Source: an uncultured Bacillota bacterium
Lineage (GTDB): Bacteria > Bacillota > Clostridia > Oscillospirales > Oscillospiraceae
Assembly: GCA_947645675.1 (NCBI GenBank)
Contig: CANSDP010000003.1
Coordinates: 47,040 to 111,039 of the forward strand
Direction of reading: 5' to 3'
Length of the DNA: 64,000 bases
In this document: piece by piece, positions 1 to 7,698 of the stretch
How the letters are laid out: every line of letters starts with the position of its first letter
Numbering within the stretch: the first letter of the stretch is position 1
The notes under the pieces: model-generated
Told to the model about the DNA's origin: nothing
The model's database searches: none
What the model saw: the letters and a program-made list of their open reading frames with translations, nothing else
Made by a program: the position numbers and the translations under genes

Positions 1-2
1 AC

Positions 3-830
3 AAGGTGATCTATGTCAAGGGAGACGCCTTCACCAACGAGCTGATCTCCGCCATCCGGGAAGGGCGCAATCAGGAATTCCGGGACAAATACCGGGGGGC
101 CGACGTGTTCCTTATGGACGACGTGCAGTTTATTGCCGGCCGGGACTCCACCCAGGAGGAGATGTTCCACACCTTCAATACCCTCTATGAGCTGAAAAAA
201 CAGATCGTCTTTACCTCCGACCGTCCCCCCAAGGAGATGCTCCGGCTGGAGGACCGGCTAAAGACCCGCTTCGAGTGGGGCCTGCTGGCCGACATTATCC
301 CCCCGGACTATGAGACCCGAATGGCCATCATCCGCAACAAGTCCATCCGTATGGGAATGGAGCTGCCCGACTTCCTGATCCAGCTCATCGCCGAGAACAT
401 CACCGCCAACGTGCGGCAGATCGAGGGCACCGTCAACAAGATCATGGCCTATCAGGACCTGATTGGGGATACTGTAGATAAAAACACGGTCATCCGGGCG
501 GTGAAGGACATCTTTAAGGAAAAATCCGACATTCTGCCCACCGCCGACGTTATCATCGAAGAGGTCTGCAAATTCTACAATATTGAGCCGGACATTCTCC
601 GGGGACAGGGCCGCTCTAAGGACATCTCTCTGGCCCGTCAGATTGCCATCTATCAGATCCGCCGCATGACTAACCTGTCCCTGAAGGAGATCGGACAGGA
701 ATTTGGCGGACGGGACCACAGCACCGTCCTCAACGCCCTGAACCGCATTGAAAATCTGGTGAAAACCGACCCGGAAAAGGCGGAGATTGTCAAGGACATC
801 ACTACCAATATCAACGCCCGGTATGAGTAA
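3..830 (+). CDS. dnaA: Chromosomal replication initiator DnaA, 3' part (5' end outside window)
   Basis: DnaA binds DnaA boxes at oriC and opens the origin. The first complete codon is at 3, and the reading frame enters from upstream, so the N-terminal domain and Walker A are missing. The fragment begins in the AAA+ core. Walker B is seen as FLMDDVQFIAG near residue 36, followed by TSDRPPKEM and RLKTRFEWGL (arginine-finger region). The C-terminal helix-turn-helix domain IV carries the DnaA-box recognition signature GGRDHSTVLNAL near residue 230. It is followed by a spacer with DnaA-box-like 9-mers and dnaN, the classical order. Identity is secure; only the length is unknown. Confidence 0.97.
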   Translation, partial: KVIYVKGDAFTNELISAIREGRNQEFRDKYRGADVFLMDDVQFIAGRDSTQEEMFHTFNTLYELKKQIVFTSDRPPKEMLRLEDRLKTRFEWGLLADIIPPDYETRMAIIRNKSIRMGMELPDFLIQLIAENITANVRQIEGTVNKIMAYQDLIGDTVDKNTVIRAVKDIFKEKSDILPTADVIIEEVCKFYNIEPDILRGQGRSKDISLARQIAIYQIRRMTNLSLKEIGQEFGGRDHSTVLNALNRIENLVKTDPEKAEIVKDITTNINARYE

Positions 831-1053
831 ATCTCCACACTTAAATGTGTAATGTTTGTGGAGGAATGTGGGGAAAAACCGGCCCTGTGGAAAACGCCCA
901 TTTTCGCTCCACACCCCCTGTTGATGAACTTTCCTTAGAGCCTCAAGGCTTTCCCCCTGTTTTCCACATTATTTTTGCCTACGGACTACTGTTACTAAAA
1001 TTTTCATCCTCTCCTCCTATGGCGGAGAGAGAACGAGATTGGAGGAACCTGTT
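831..1053. other. Probable oriC element in the dnaA-dnaN spacer
   Basis: The 223-bp spacer is rich in near-matches to the DnaA box TGTGGATAA: TGTGGAAAA at 886-894, TTTTCCACA (reverse) at 960-968, TGTGGAGGA at 857-865, TGTGGGGAA at 867-875 and a reverse copy near 832-840. An AT-rich stretch follows at about 968-1008. In many Firmicutes the unwinding region lies between dnaA and dnaN. No box is a perfect consensus match and the region upstream of dnaA is not visible, so the main origin could also lie there. The dnaN promoter should be in this spacer too. Confidence 0.5.
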
Positions 1054-2160
1054 ATGAAGTTCTCCTGTGAGAAGGCCTTGCTGTCCGCGGCGGTATCCGT
1101 CACCTCTCGGGCTGTAGCCGCCAAGAGCTCCATCCCCGCTATGGAGGGCATCCTCATTGAGGCGGGGAACACCTTGCGCCTCACTGGCTATAACCTGGAG
1201 ACGGGAATTCAGGCCACCGTTCCCGCCGAGATTGGAGAGGGGGGGTCTCTGGTCCTCTCTGCCCGGCTCTTTGGGGAGATTGTCCGAAAAATGCCCGACG
1301 ACGTGGTGGTTTTCTCCGCTCAGGGGTATACCGTCAACATCAAGTGCGGACTGTCCGAGTTTAACATACTGGGTACCGACCCGGAGGAGTTCCCCGAGCT
1401 GCCCAGCGTGGACCAGCAGAACGCCCTGACTATGAAGCAACCTGTCCTGCGCTCCATGATCGCGCAGACCCTCTTCGCCGTCAGCGACAATGAGAGCCGC
1501 CCTATCCACACCGGCTCCCTATTCGAGGTGGACGACACCGGACTCACCGTGGTGTCGGTAGACGGCTACCGCCTGGCCCTGCGCCATGAGGCGGTGGAGA
1601 AAAAAAGGGGGGCGGACGCCTTTTCCTTTGTGGTGCCCGGCTCGGCGCTGAACGAGGTGGAGAAGATCTGCTCCGGGGAGGAGGAGGTCATCGTCACTCA
1701 GGGCGCCCGCCACGTCATGTTCCAGACGGGGGACACCGTCCTGGTCTGCCGCCGGCTGGAGGGCGACTTTTTGGCCTACCGCAACGCCATTCCCCGGAAC
1801 AACACCATCAAGGTGGAGGTGGAGGCCCGGGCCCTGCTCTCCTCCATCGACCGGGTGTCCCTTATTATCAGCGAAAAGCTGAAGTCCCCTCTGCGCTGTG
1901 TCTTTGGGGACGGGATGGTGGATATTACCACCAAGACCGCCATCGGCGACGCCGCGGACCAATGTGTCATCAACGGCGACGGCGGCGGGCTGGAAATCGG
2001 TTTTAACAATAAATATCTCATGGACGCCCTGAAGGCCGCCCCCGCCGATAAGCTGCGCATGGAGTTTACCTCCGGCGTGGCCCCCTGCGTCATTCTCCCA
2101 GCTGATGGGGAAGAGAACTTCACCTATATGGTCCTGCCCGTGCGGTTGAAGGCCAACTGA
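1054..2160 (+). CDS. dnaN: DNA polymerase III beta sliding clamp
   Basis: DnaN encircles DNA and tethers polymerase III. The 368-aa length matches the family. The start at ATG 1054 (MKFSCEKALLSAAVS) is chosen over an upstream in-frame start because GGAGGA at 1041-1046 sits at proper spacing and because the clamp begins with this beta strand. Three repeated clamp domains are expected; the C-terminal end YMVLPVRLKAN is the typical clamp ending (MPMR-like motif). It follows dnaA in the conserved initiator order. Confidence 0.97.
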   Translation: MKFSCEKALLSAAVSVTSRAVAAKSSIPAMEGILIEAGNTLRLTGYNLETGIQATVPAEIGEGGSLVLSARLFGEIVRKMPDDVVVFSAQGYTVNIKCGLSEFNILGTDPEEFPELPSVDQQNALTMKQPVLRSMIAQTLFAVSDNESRPIHTGSLFEVDDTGLTVVSVDGYRLALRHEAVEKKRGADAFSFVVPGSALNEVEKICSGEEEVIVTQGARHVMFQTGDTVLVCRRLEGDFLAYRNAIPRNNTIKVEVEARALLSSIDRVSLIISEKLKSPLRCVFGDGMVDITTKTAIGDAADQCVINGDGGGLEIGFNNKYLMDALKAAPADKLRMEFTSGVAPCVILPADGEENFTYMVLPVRLKAN

Positions 2161-2164
2161 GGGA

Positions 2165-2180
2165 GGTTTCACGTGGAACA
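2165..2180. promoter_or_regulatory. parS-like site overlapping a start codon
   Basis: GGTTTCACGTGGAACA matches the parS consensus TGTTTCACGTGAAACA at 14 of 16 positions. It covers the GTG start of the next gene. ParB (36.1-37.0 kb) would be the binder. The degenerate bases may weaken binding. Confidence 0.5.
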
Positions 2181-2934
2181 AATGGAAAAGCGTCCGAACT
2201 GGATGAACTATCCCCCTATGCTCCAGTTTTATCAGCAGGTCCAGGAGACCGGATGCGGCTTGGAGCCTGACCCTGATCTTCTAGCAGACCCCAGACTGGG
2301 GCGGTATCGGGAATACCAGCTGAAAAAATTTGAGATTCCCCAGAGTATCAAGGATTTTTTGATGCAGGTAGGCTTACCAGACCAATTTCGTCCCTTTCGT
2401 TTACCCAGCGAGGAGCATGAAGACCGATACCGTGTCTACCTTGGAACCCTGTTCTGGGCCAGTTGTCTGCGGAATGAGACCATCAACAAGAAAAAATACT
2501 TGGTGATTGGAGAAAGCCGGGAATTTCTCGCCAGCTCTTCCAGCACGTGCTATAAGAGGCCGGACGGAACAGAGGAGCACATCTGGCGTCACAATAAGGA
2601 GGATAGCGTTTCCTATGAAGTGGTGGAGTTGAAAACCGGTTCAATCTGGACCTGGTATCACGACTCCTTTGGGGATGAGTTAACTTTTGTAAACAGCAGT
2701 TTGGAACAATATCTGCTCTCTATGGCCTATTGGCAGAGCTTTTATCGGGACTTTTCCAAAAAAATTGAGAGCTATTTGAAGCGGAACAAGGATAAGCACG
2801 AATGGGAGTATGTAGATCGAAATAGGAAGACGCTCTACGCCCCGTTTTTGAACTACATGAAGACTTTGGACCCGCCCGCCCTGCGAAAGCGTATGGCCTT
2901 TTGGAAGCGGATGACTGATATTTCTCTGATTTGA
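2173..2934 (+). CDS. SUKH-like (possibly SUKH-4) orphan immunity-type protein
   Basis: 253 aa, cytosolic, no signal peptide or membrane segment. The middle carries features resembling SUKH-4 immunity proteins: an entry motif IPQSIKDFLMQVGLP, then a YLVIGES strand, a GSIWTWYHDSF strand pair, and the ending TFVNSSLEQYLLSMAYW, which is the family's typical FVNSSL..FL helix. SUKH proteins usually neutralise polymorphic toxins, but no toxin gene is adjacent. GTG 2173 is used because GGGAGG at 2161-2166 lies 6 nt upstream; ATG 2182 is an alternative. Codon use is less GC-rich than neighbouring dnaN and recF, suggesting later insertion. The family call is by eye. Confidence 0.5.
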   Translation: MEQMEKRPNWMNYPPMLQFYQQVQETGCGLEPDPDLLADPRLGRYREYQLKKFEIPQSIKDFLMQVGLPDQFRPFRLPSEEHEDRYRVYLGTLFWASCLRNETINKKKYLVIGESREFLASSSSTCYKRPDGTEEHIWRHNKEDSVSYEVVELKTGSIWTWYHDSFGDELTFVNSSLEQYLLSMAYWQSFYRDFSKKIESYLKRNKDKHEWEYVDRNRKTLYAPFLNYMKTLDPPALRKRMAFWKRMTDISLI

Positions 2935-2943
2935 GGTTATGCA

Positions 2944-3159
2944 ATGGAAACACACGATATCAAGATTCACACCGAATTTATCAAGCTCCAGGACCTGCTC
3001 AAGTTCGCCGGGGCGGTGGAGACGGGCGGGGACGCCAAGCTTATCATCCAGGAGGGCCGGGTATCTGTCAACGGCGAGGCCTGCACCATGCGGGGCAGGA
3101 AGCTGCGCCCCGGGGATAAGGCAGTCATAGACGGCGAGACGGAGCTGGTCGTCACGTGA
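2944..3159 (+). CDS. yaaA: S4-domain RNA-binding protein YaaA (RlbA-like)
   Basis: A 71-aa protein that is almost entirely one S4 RNA-binding fold. The S4 core is visible as [23 protein letters not shown] and [14 protein letters not shown]. The family lies between dnaN and recF in most Firmicutes and is linked to ribosome assembly in Bacillus subtilis. Its stop overlaps the GTG start of recF by 4 bp (GTGA), so the two are translationally coupled. Confidence 0.9.
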   Translation: METHDIKIHTEFIKLQDLLKFAGAVETGGDAKLIIQEGRVSVNGEACTMRGRKLRPGDKAVIDGETELVVT

Positions 3160-4259
3160 TCGTCAGGGGGCTTGAACTGGACTTCTTCCGCAATTACCCC
3201 CACCTGGAGGCGGAATTTGACCCCCGGGTCAACCTGATCTACGGCGACAACGCCCAGGGCAAGACCAATCTGCTGGAGGCCGTCGCCTATCTGTCCGCCG
3301 CCCGGTCCCACCGGGCCAGATGGGACCGGGAGATGATCATGCTGGACATCGACTCCGCCTTTGTGAAGGGGAGAGTGTTCAGCCGGGACCGGGATTTCGT
3401 CCTGGAGGCCAAGCTGTTCCGAGGGCGAGGCCGGCAGCTGTTCTCCAACGGGGTGAAGCTGAAAACCGCCGGGGAGCTGGCGGGGATTTTAAATACCGTC
3501 CTTTTTTGTCCCGAGGATCTGTCTTTGATCCGGGCGGGAGGGGCGGAGCGTCGGAGATTTCTGGACGGGGCCATCTGCCAGTTGCGGCCCCGGTACACCC
3601 AGGCCCTGGCCGAGTACAACCGGCTCTATGAGCATAAGACCCGCATCCTCCGGGACTGGCCGGAGCGGCCCTCCCTGCTGGACACCCTGGACGACTTCAA
3701 CCTCCGTATGGCCCAGACCGGGGCGATTCTCATCCACTACAGGGCCCACTTTATCAAGCGGCTGCGGGAGCGGGCCCCCGCCATTCACGCCGACTTCTCC
3801 GGAGGCCGGGAGGGGCTGGAGCTGAGGTATGAGACGGTGTCCAATATCGACGACCCCCAGGCTCAGCCGCGGGAATTGCTCCCCCTCCTGCTGGAGCATC
3901 AGGAGAAGCGCCGCCAGGCGGAGATCGACAGCCGTCAGTGCCTGTCCGGACCCCACAAGGATGACCTGACCGTTTCCATTGGCGGGCAGTCCGCCAAGAT
4001 CTACGCCTCCCAGGGCCAGACCCGCACTGCCGCCCTGTCTTTGAAGCTGGCCCAGCGGGAGATTTTTCAGGAGGAGACCGGGGAGTGGCCTGTCCTCCTG
4101 CTGGACGATGTCCTCTCCGAGCTGGACCCCAAGCGGCAGTCCTTCGTCCTCAACCGCATCCGGGGGGGACAGGTATTCATCACCTGCTGCGAGGAGGAGA
4201 AGCTGGAAGGCCTGGAGGGCGGCAGGGCGTTCCATATCCGTGACGGAAAGCTGGTATAG
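3156..4259 (+). CDS. recF: DNA replication and repair ATPase RecF
   Basis: RecF loads RecA at ssDNA gaps together with RecO and RecR. The 367-aa length is typical. Walker A is GDNAQGKTN near residue 30, the ABC-type signature area is [17 protein letters not shown], and Walker B is [11 protein letters not shown] near residue 315 followed by FITCCEEE. The start is GTG 3156 within the yaaA stop; the [14 protein letters not shown] opening is characteristic. It forms an operon with yaaA and remB. Confidence 0.97.
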   Translation: MIVRGLELDFFRNYPHLEAEFDPRVNLIYGDNAQGKTNLLEAVAYLSAARSHRARWDREMIMLDIDSAFVKGRVFSRDRDFVLEAKLFRGRGRQLFSNGVKLKTAGELAGILNTVLFCPEDLSLIRAGGAERRRFLDGAICQLRPRYTQALAEYNRLYEHKTRILRDWPERPSLLDTLDDFNLRMAQTGAILIHYRAHFIKRLRERAPAIHADFSGGREGLELRYETVSNIDDPQAQPRELLPLLLEHQEKRRQAEIDSRQCLSGPHKDDLTVSIGGQSAKIYASQGQTRTAALSLKLAQREIFQEETGEWPVLLLDDVLSELDPKRQSFVLNRIRGGQVFITCCEEEKLEGLEGGRAFHIRDGKLV

Positions 4260-4261
4260 CT

Positions 4262-4525
4262 GTGTATCTGCATTTAGGTCAATCCGTAGTTATCCCTGAC
4301 CGGGATATTTTAGGTATCTTCGACTTGGACAACGCCAGCTGGGCCTTCAAAACCCGGGAATTTCTGGAGCGTGCGGAGACAGAGGGCCGCGCTGTCTGGC
4401 TGACCGAGGACCTGCCCCGGTCCTTTATTCTGGCCGACAGCCGCTGGGGGGAATCAATCGTATATCTCTCTCCTCTCTCCTCCGCCACTCTGTCCGCCCA
4501 TGCGGAACGGGGCGGACTGGAATAG
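4262..4525 (+). CDS. remB: DUF370 matrix-regulator-like protein RemB (YaaB)
   Basis: 87 aa, starting at GTG 4262 two bases after the recF stop. The opening YLHLGQSVVIPDRDILGIFD and the middle SFILAD are hallmarks of the RemB/DUF370 family, which sits between recF and gyrB in Firmicutes. RemB has been linked to biofilm matrix gene control in Bacillus. No catalytic motifs are seen. The last bases overlap a spurious upstream extension of the next gene, whose true start is further downstream. Confidence 0.88.
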   Translation: MYLHLGQSVVIPDRDILGIFDLDNASWAFKTREFLERAETEGRAVWLTEDLPRSFILADSRWGESIVYLSPLSSATLSAHAERGGLE

Positions 4526-4553
4526 AAGTCTTTCAAACAAGGAGGTCAAATAT

Positions 4554-4964
4554 ATGGAATCCATCGAGTATCTGTGGAAGGACCGCAAGCGTCATTTGGG
4601 ACTGCCCCTGTCCTTTACCCGCTACCGCCTCAGCGAGGACCGGCTGTTTTGTGAGACAGGCTTTCTCAACATCAAATCTGACGAGGTACTGCTCTACCGG
4701 GTACGGGACTTGCAGCTGAATATGTCTCTGGGTCAGCGGATCTTCGGCGTGGGGACGGTGTGCGTGGTGTCCTCGGACAAGAGCATTCCTCATCTTGATC
4801 TGAAGAATGTCAAGAGCCCCAGAGAGGTCAAGGAGTTGATCCATAAGCATGTGGAGGAGGCCAAGGACAAGCGCCGGATGCGCACCACAGAGCTGGTGGG
4901 CAGCGAGGGCGGCGAGGACGACTACCACGACACCGCCGGCCTGGAGGACGAGGAGCTGGATTGA
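4554..4964 (+). CDS. PH-domain (bPH2/YdbS-like) protein
   Basis: 136 aa. ATG 4554 is preferred because AAGGAGGTC lies 7-8 nt upstream; a longer ORF begins inside remB but lacks such a site. The sequence contains the beta-rich pattern of bacterial PH domains: LPLSFTRYRLSEDRLFCETG, DEVLLYRVRDLQL and SLGQRIFGVGTVCVVSSD. The C-terminal tail is acidic (GGEDDYHDT to the end). Unlike many bPH2 proteins it has no transmembrane segment. Function unknown; it lies between remB and gyrB on the same strand. Confidence 0.75.
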   Translation: MESIEYLWKDRKRHLGLPLSFTRYRLSEDRLFCETGFLNIKSDEVLLYRVRDLQLNMSLGQRIFGVGTVCVVSSDKSIPHLDLKNVKSPREVKELIHKHVEEAKDKRRMRTTELVGSEGGEDDYHDTAGLEDEELD

Positions 4965-4967
4965 CGT

Positions 4968-5050
4968 TGCAGGGGCGGCCTTTGGCCGCCCGCCGCCGGA
5001 TAAAAAGGGCGGGAAATCGAATCACAGGCGGCCAAAGGCCGCCCCTACAG
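4968..5050. repeat. Family A dispersed inverted repeat
   Basis: Outer arms GCAGGGGCGGCCTTTGGC and its near-complement GCCAAAGGCCGCCCCTAC flank a short AT-richer centre. Related GTAGGGGCGGC/GCCGCCCCTAC elements occur at 17.47, 22.72, 30.22 and 62.76 kb. It lies between the PH-domain gene and gyrB and can fold as a large hairpin. Confidence 0.8.
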
Positions 5051-5075
5051 AATTTCACCATCGCGGAGGAAGATT

Positions 5076-7031
5076 ATGTCTGAAGAACTGAATCAACTGA
5101 ACGAGCTGAGCACCACCCAGACCGACCATGAGTATGGCGGGTCGGAGATTCAGGTCCTGGAGGGCCTGGAGGCGGTGCGCAAGCGCCCCGGCATGTATAT
5201 CGGCTCCACCTCGGAGTCCGGCCTGCACCATCTGGTGTATGAGATTGTGGACAACTCCATCGACGAGGCCCTGGCCGGCCACTGCACCGACATCACTGTG
5301 ACCATCAATCCGGGAAACACCATTACCGTAACCGACAACGGCCGGGGCATCCCGGTTGACATTCAGCCCCAGACCGGTAAACCCGCTCTGGAGGTGGTGT
5401 TTACCATTCTCCACGCCGGCGGCAAATTCGGCGGCGGCGGATACAAGGTCTCCGGCGGTCTCCACGGGGTGGGCGCGTCTGTTGTCAACGCGTTGTCCGA
5501 GTGGCTGGAGGTCCAGGTCCATAAAAACGGGGAAATTTATGAGATGAAGTTTGCCCGGGGCAAGATTACTCAGGAGATGAAGGTGGTGGGCAAGACCGAC
5601 CACACCGGCACCACCGTCACCTTCAAGCCAGACCCGGAGATGTTCGACACCCTGGAGTACAGCTACGACACCCTCCATACCCGTATGCGGGAGGAGGCCT
5701 TCCTCAATGCCGGCCTGCGCATCCAGACGGTGGACCTGCGCCCCGGTCAGGAGCAGGAGGACGACATGTGCTATGAGGGCGGCATCCGGGAGTTTGTCGC
5801 CTTCATCAACAAGAACAAGGACGCCCTGCATCACGATGTGATCTATATGTCCGGGGCCAGGGAGGACGCTATGGCCGAGGTGGCCATGCAGTACAACGAC
5901 GGCTACCAGGAGGTTATGGTCTCCTTTGCCAATAACGTCCACACCCCCGAGGGCGGTATGCATGAGGAGGGCTTCCGCCGGGCGCTGACCAACGCCCTCA
6001 ACGCCTACGGCCGGAAAATGAAAATGCTTAAGGACGATGAGAAGGTGTCCGGCGAGGACTGCCGGGAGGGGCTTACGGTGGTTATCTCGGTGAAGCTTAC
6101 CGAGGCTCAGTTCGAGGGTCAGACCAAGGCCAAGCTGGGCAACAGTGAGATGCGCACCCTGGTCAACGCCATCGTGTCCGAGAAGCTGGAGGTCTATCTG
6201 GAGGAGAACCCCGCCGTGGGCCGGGCCATCCTGGACAAGGCCCTGATGGCCAACCGGGCCCGGGAGGCCGCCCGAAAGGCCCGGGAGTCCATCCGCCGGA
6301 AAACCGCCCTGGGCGGGGCCGCCATGCCCGACAAGCTGCGGGACTGCAACGAGGCCAACCCGGAGCTGACCGAAATTTATATCGTCGAGGGCGACTCCGC
6401 CGGAGGCTCCGCCACCCAGGGCCGGGACAGCCGCTTTCAGGCTATCCTCCCCCTGTGGGGCAAGATGCTCAACGTGGAGAAGGCCCGGGCCGACAAGGTC
6501 TACGGCAACGACAAGCTTACCCCCGTGATCACCGCCCTGGGGGCGGGCATCGGAGACGACTTCGACCTGAATAAGCTGCGGTATCACAAAGTGATTATTA
6601 TGGCCGACGCCGACGTGGACGGCGCCCACATCCGTACCCTGCTGCTCACCTTCTTCTTCCGATTCATGCGGCCCCTCATCGAAAACGGCTATGTCTACTC
6701 CGCCGTCCCCCCCCTGTTCAAGCTGACAAGGGGCAAACAGGTACGGCTGGCCTTCTCTGAGGAGGAGCGGGACGCTATTTCCGCCGAAATGCGGGGGGAC
6801 AACCCCAACGCCAAGGTGGAGATTAACCGCTTCAAGGGCCTGGGCGAGATGAACCCCCATGAGCTGTGGGAGACCACCATGGACCCGGAAAAGCGCACCC
6901 TGCGCCGCATTGAGCTGGACGACGCCGTCCGGGCGGACGAAACCTTCACCGTCCTTATGGGCGAGAAGGTGGAGCCCCGGAAGGAGTTCATCGAGCGTAA
7001 CGCCAAATACGCGGTGAATCTGGATTACTGA
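5076..7031 (+). CDS. gyrB: DNA gyrase subunit B
   Basis: GyrB is the ATPase half of gyrase. The 651-aa length is typical for Gram-positive bacteria. GHKL ATPase motifs are seen: [15 protein letters not shown] near residue 60, [11 protein letters not shown] near 90 and [14 protein letters not shown] near 130. The TOPRIM domain shows EGDSAGGSA near 430 and [14 protein letters not shown] near 510; the C-terminus has [25 protein letters not shown] precedes ATG 5076. The partner gyrA follows after one intervening gene. Confidence 0.98.
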   Translation: MSEELNQLNELSTTQTDHEYGGSEIQVLEGLEAVRKRPGMYIGSTSESGLHHLVYEIVDNSIDEALAGHCTDITVTINPGNTITVTDNGRGIPVDIQPQTGKPALEVVFTILHAGGKFGGGGYKVSGGLHGVGASVVNALSEWLEVQVHKNGEIYEMKFARGKITQEMKVVGKTDHTGTTVTFKPDPEMFDTLEYSYDTLHTRMREEAFLNAGLRIQTVDLRPGQEQEDDMCYEGGIREFVAFINKNKDALHHDVIYMSGAREDAMAEVAMQYNDGYQEVMVSFANNVHTPEGGMHEEGFRRALTNALNAYGRKMKMLKDDEKVSGEDCREGLTVVISVKLTEAQFEGQTKAKLGNSEMRTLVNAIVSEKLEVYLEENPAVGRAILDKALMANRAREAARKARESIRRKTALGGAAMPDKLRDCNEANPELTEIYIVEGDSAGGSATQGRDSRFQAILPLWGKMLNVEKARADKVYGNDKLTPVITALGAGIGDDFDLNKLRYHKVIIMADADVDGAHIRTLLLTFFFRFMRPLIENGYVYSAVPPLFKLTRGKQVRLAFSEEERDAISAEMRGDNPNAKVEINRFKGLGEMNPHELWETTMDPEKRTLRRIELDDAVRADETFTVLMGEKVEPRKEFIERNAKYAVNLDY

Positions 7032-7053
7032 TATTGTTTGGAGCGTGTAAAGC

Positions 7054-7665
7054 ATGGTGAATTGGAGCGGCTTTCAGTGGATGCGGGAGCCTCGCAGCTT
7101 TGAAATAGAGGACGGAAAATTGGTTGTGGTTACAAATCCGAATACAGACCTGTGGCAGAGGACCTATTATCACTTCCGCAATGATAACGCCCCCGTCTTT
7201 CAGATGGAGACGGAAGAGCAGTTTTTCAGCTTTTCTGTAAAGACTGAGTTTCAGGAGAGCGGGCGCCGGTTTGACCAGTGCGGAATTGTAATGTATCTGG
7301 ACAGTGAAAACTGGCTGAAGGCCTCTGTTGAGTATGAAAATGAGGAATTTCAGCACCTTGGAAGCGTGGTTACCAATCATGGATACTCCGACTGGGCTAC
7401 CACGGTGATTCCTGCTGACGTGAAATCGATGTGGTATCGGCTGAGCCGCCGGGAGAGCGATTACTGCCTGGAGTGCTCCACGGATGGGGTGCGCTTCCAG
7501 CAGATGCGGGTGTGCCACATGCATGAGGGCGGGAGCAGGATTCGCTTTGGTGTGTATGCCTGTTCTCCAGAGGATTCCTCTTTCCAGGCTGTATTTACAG
7601 ATTTAGATTTTACAGAATGTAAATGGAAAGCCCACGATGGGCAGCAGCCAGACAGTGAGGACTGA
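7054..7665 (+). CDS. DUF1349-family protein (concanavalin A-like fold)
   Basis: 203 aa with no signal peptide or membrane segment. The pattern FDQCGIVMYLDSENWLKASVEYE followed by LGSVVTNHGYSDW and YCLECSTDGVRFQQMRV is that of DUF1349 proteins, a beta-sandwich related to concanavalin A-like lectins and glucanases. The biochemical role is not established. It lies exactly between gyrB and gyrA, which are usually adjacent, and its lower GC content and weaker codon bias suggest insertion into the gyrase operon. Confidence 0.8.
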   Translation: MVNWSGFQWMREPRSFEIEDGKLVVVTNPNTDLWQRTYYHFRNDNAPVFQMETEEQFFSFSVKTEFQESGRRFDQCGIVMYLDSENWLKASVEYENEEFQHLGSVVTNHGYSDWATTVIPADVKSMWYRLSRRESDYCLECSTDGVRFQQMRVCHMHEGGSRIRFGVYACSPEDSSFQAVFTDLDFTECKWKAHDGQQPDSED

Positions 7666-7698
7666 GTGGTATTTATTGAAAAGTGAGGAACACAGTCA

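Noticed and set aside
5055..7055. 666-aa minus-strand ORF opposite gyrB
   Set aside because: Shadow frame created by high GC third positions; gyrB motifs are complete on the plus strand. The same holds for long frames opposite gyrA, yidC/khpB, aspS, hisS, mnmG and gerAA.
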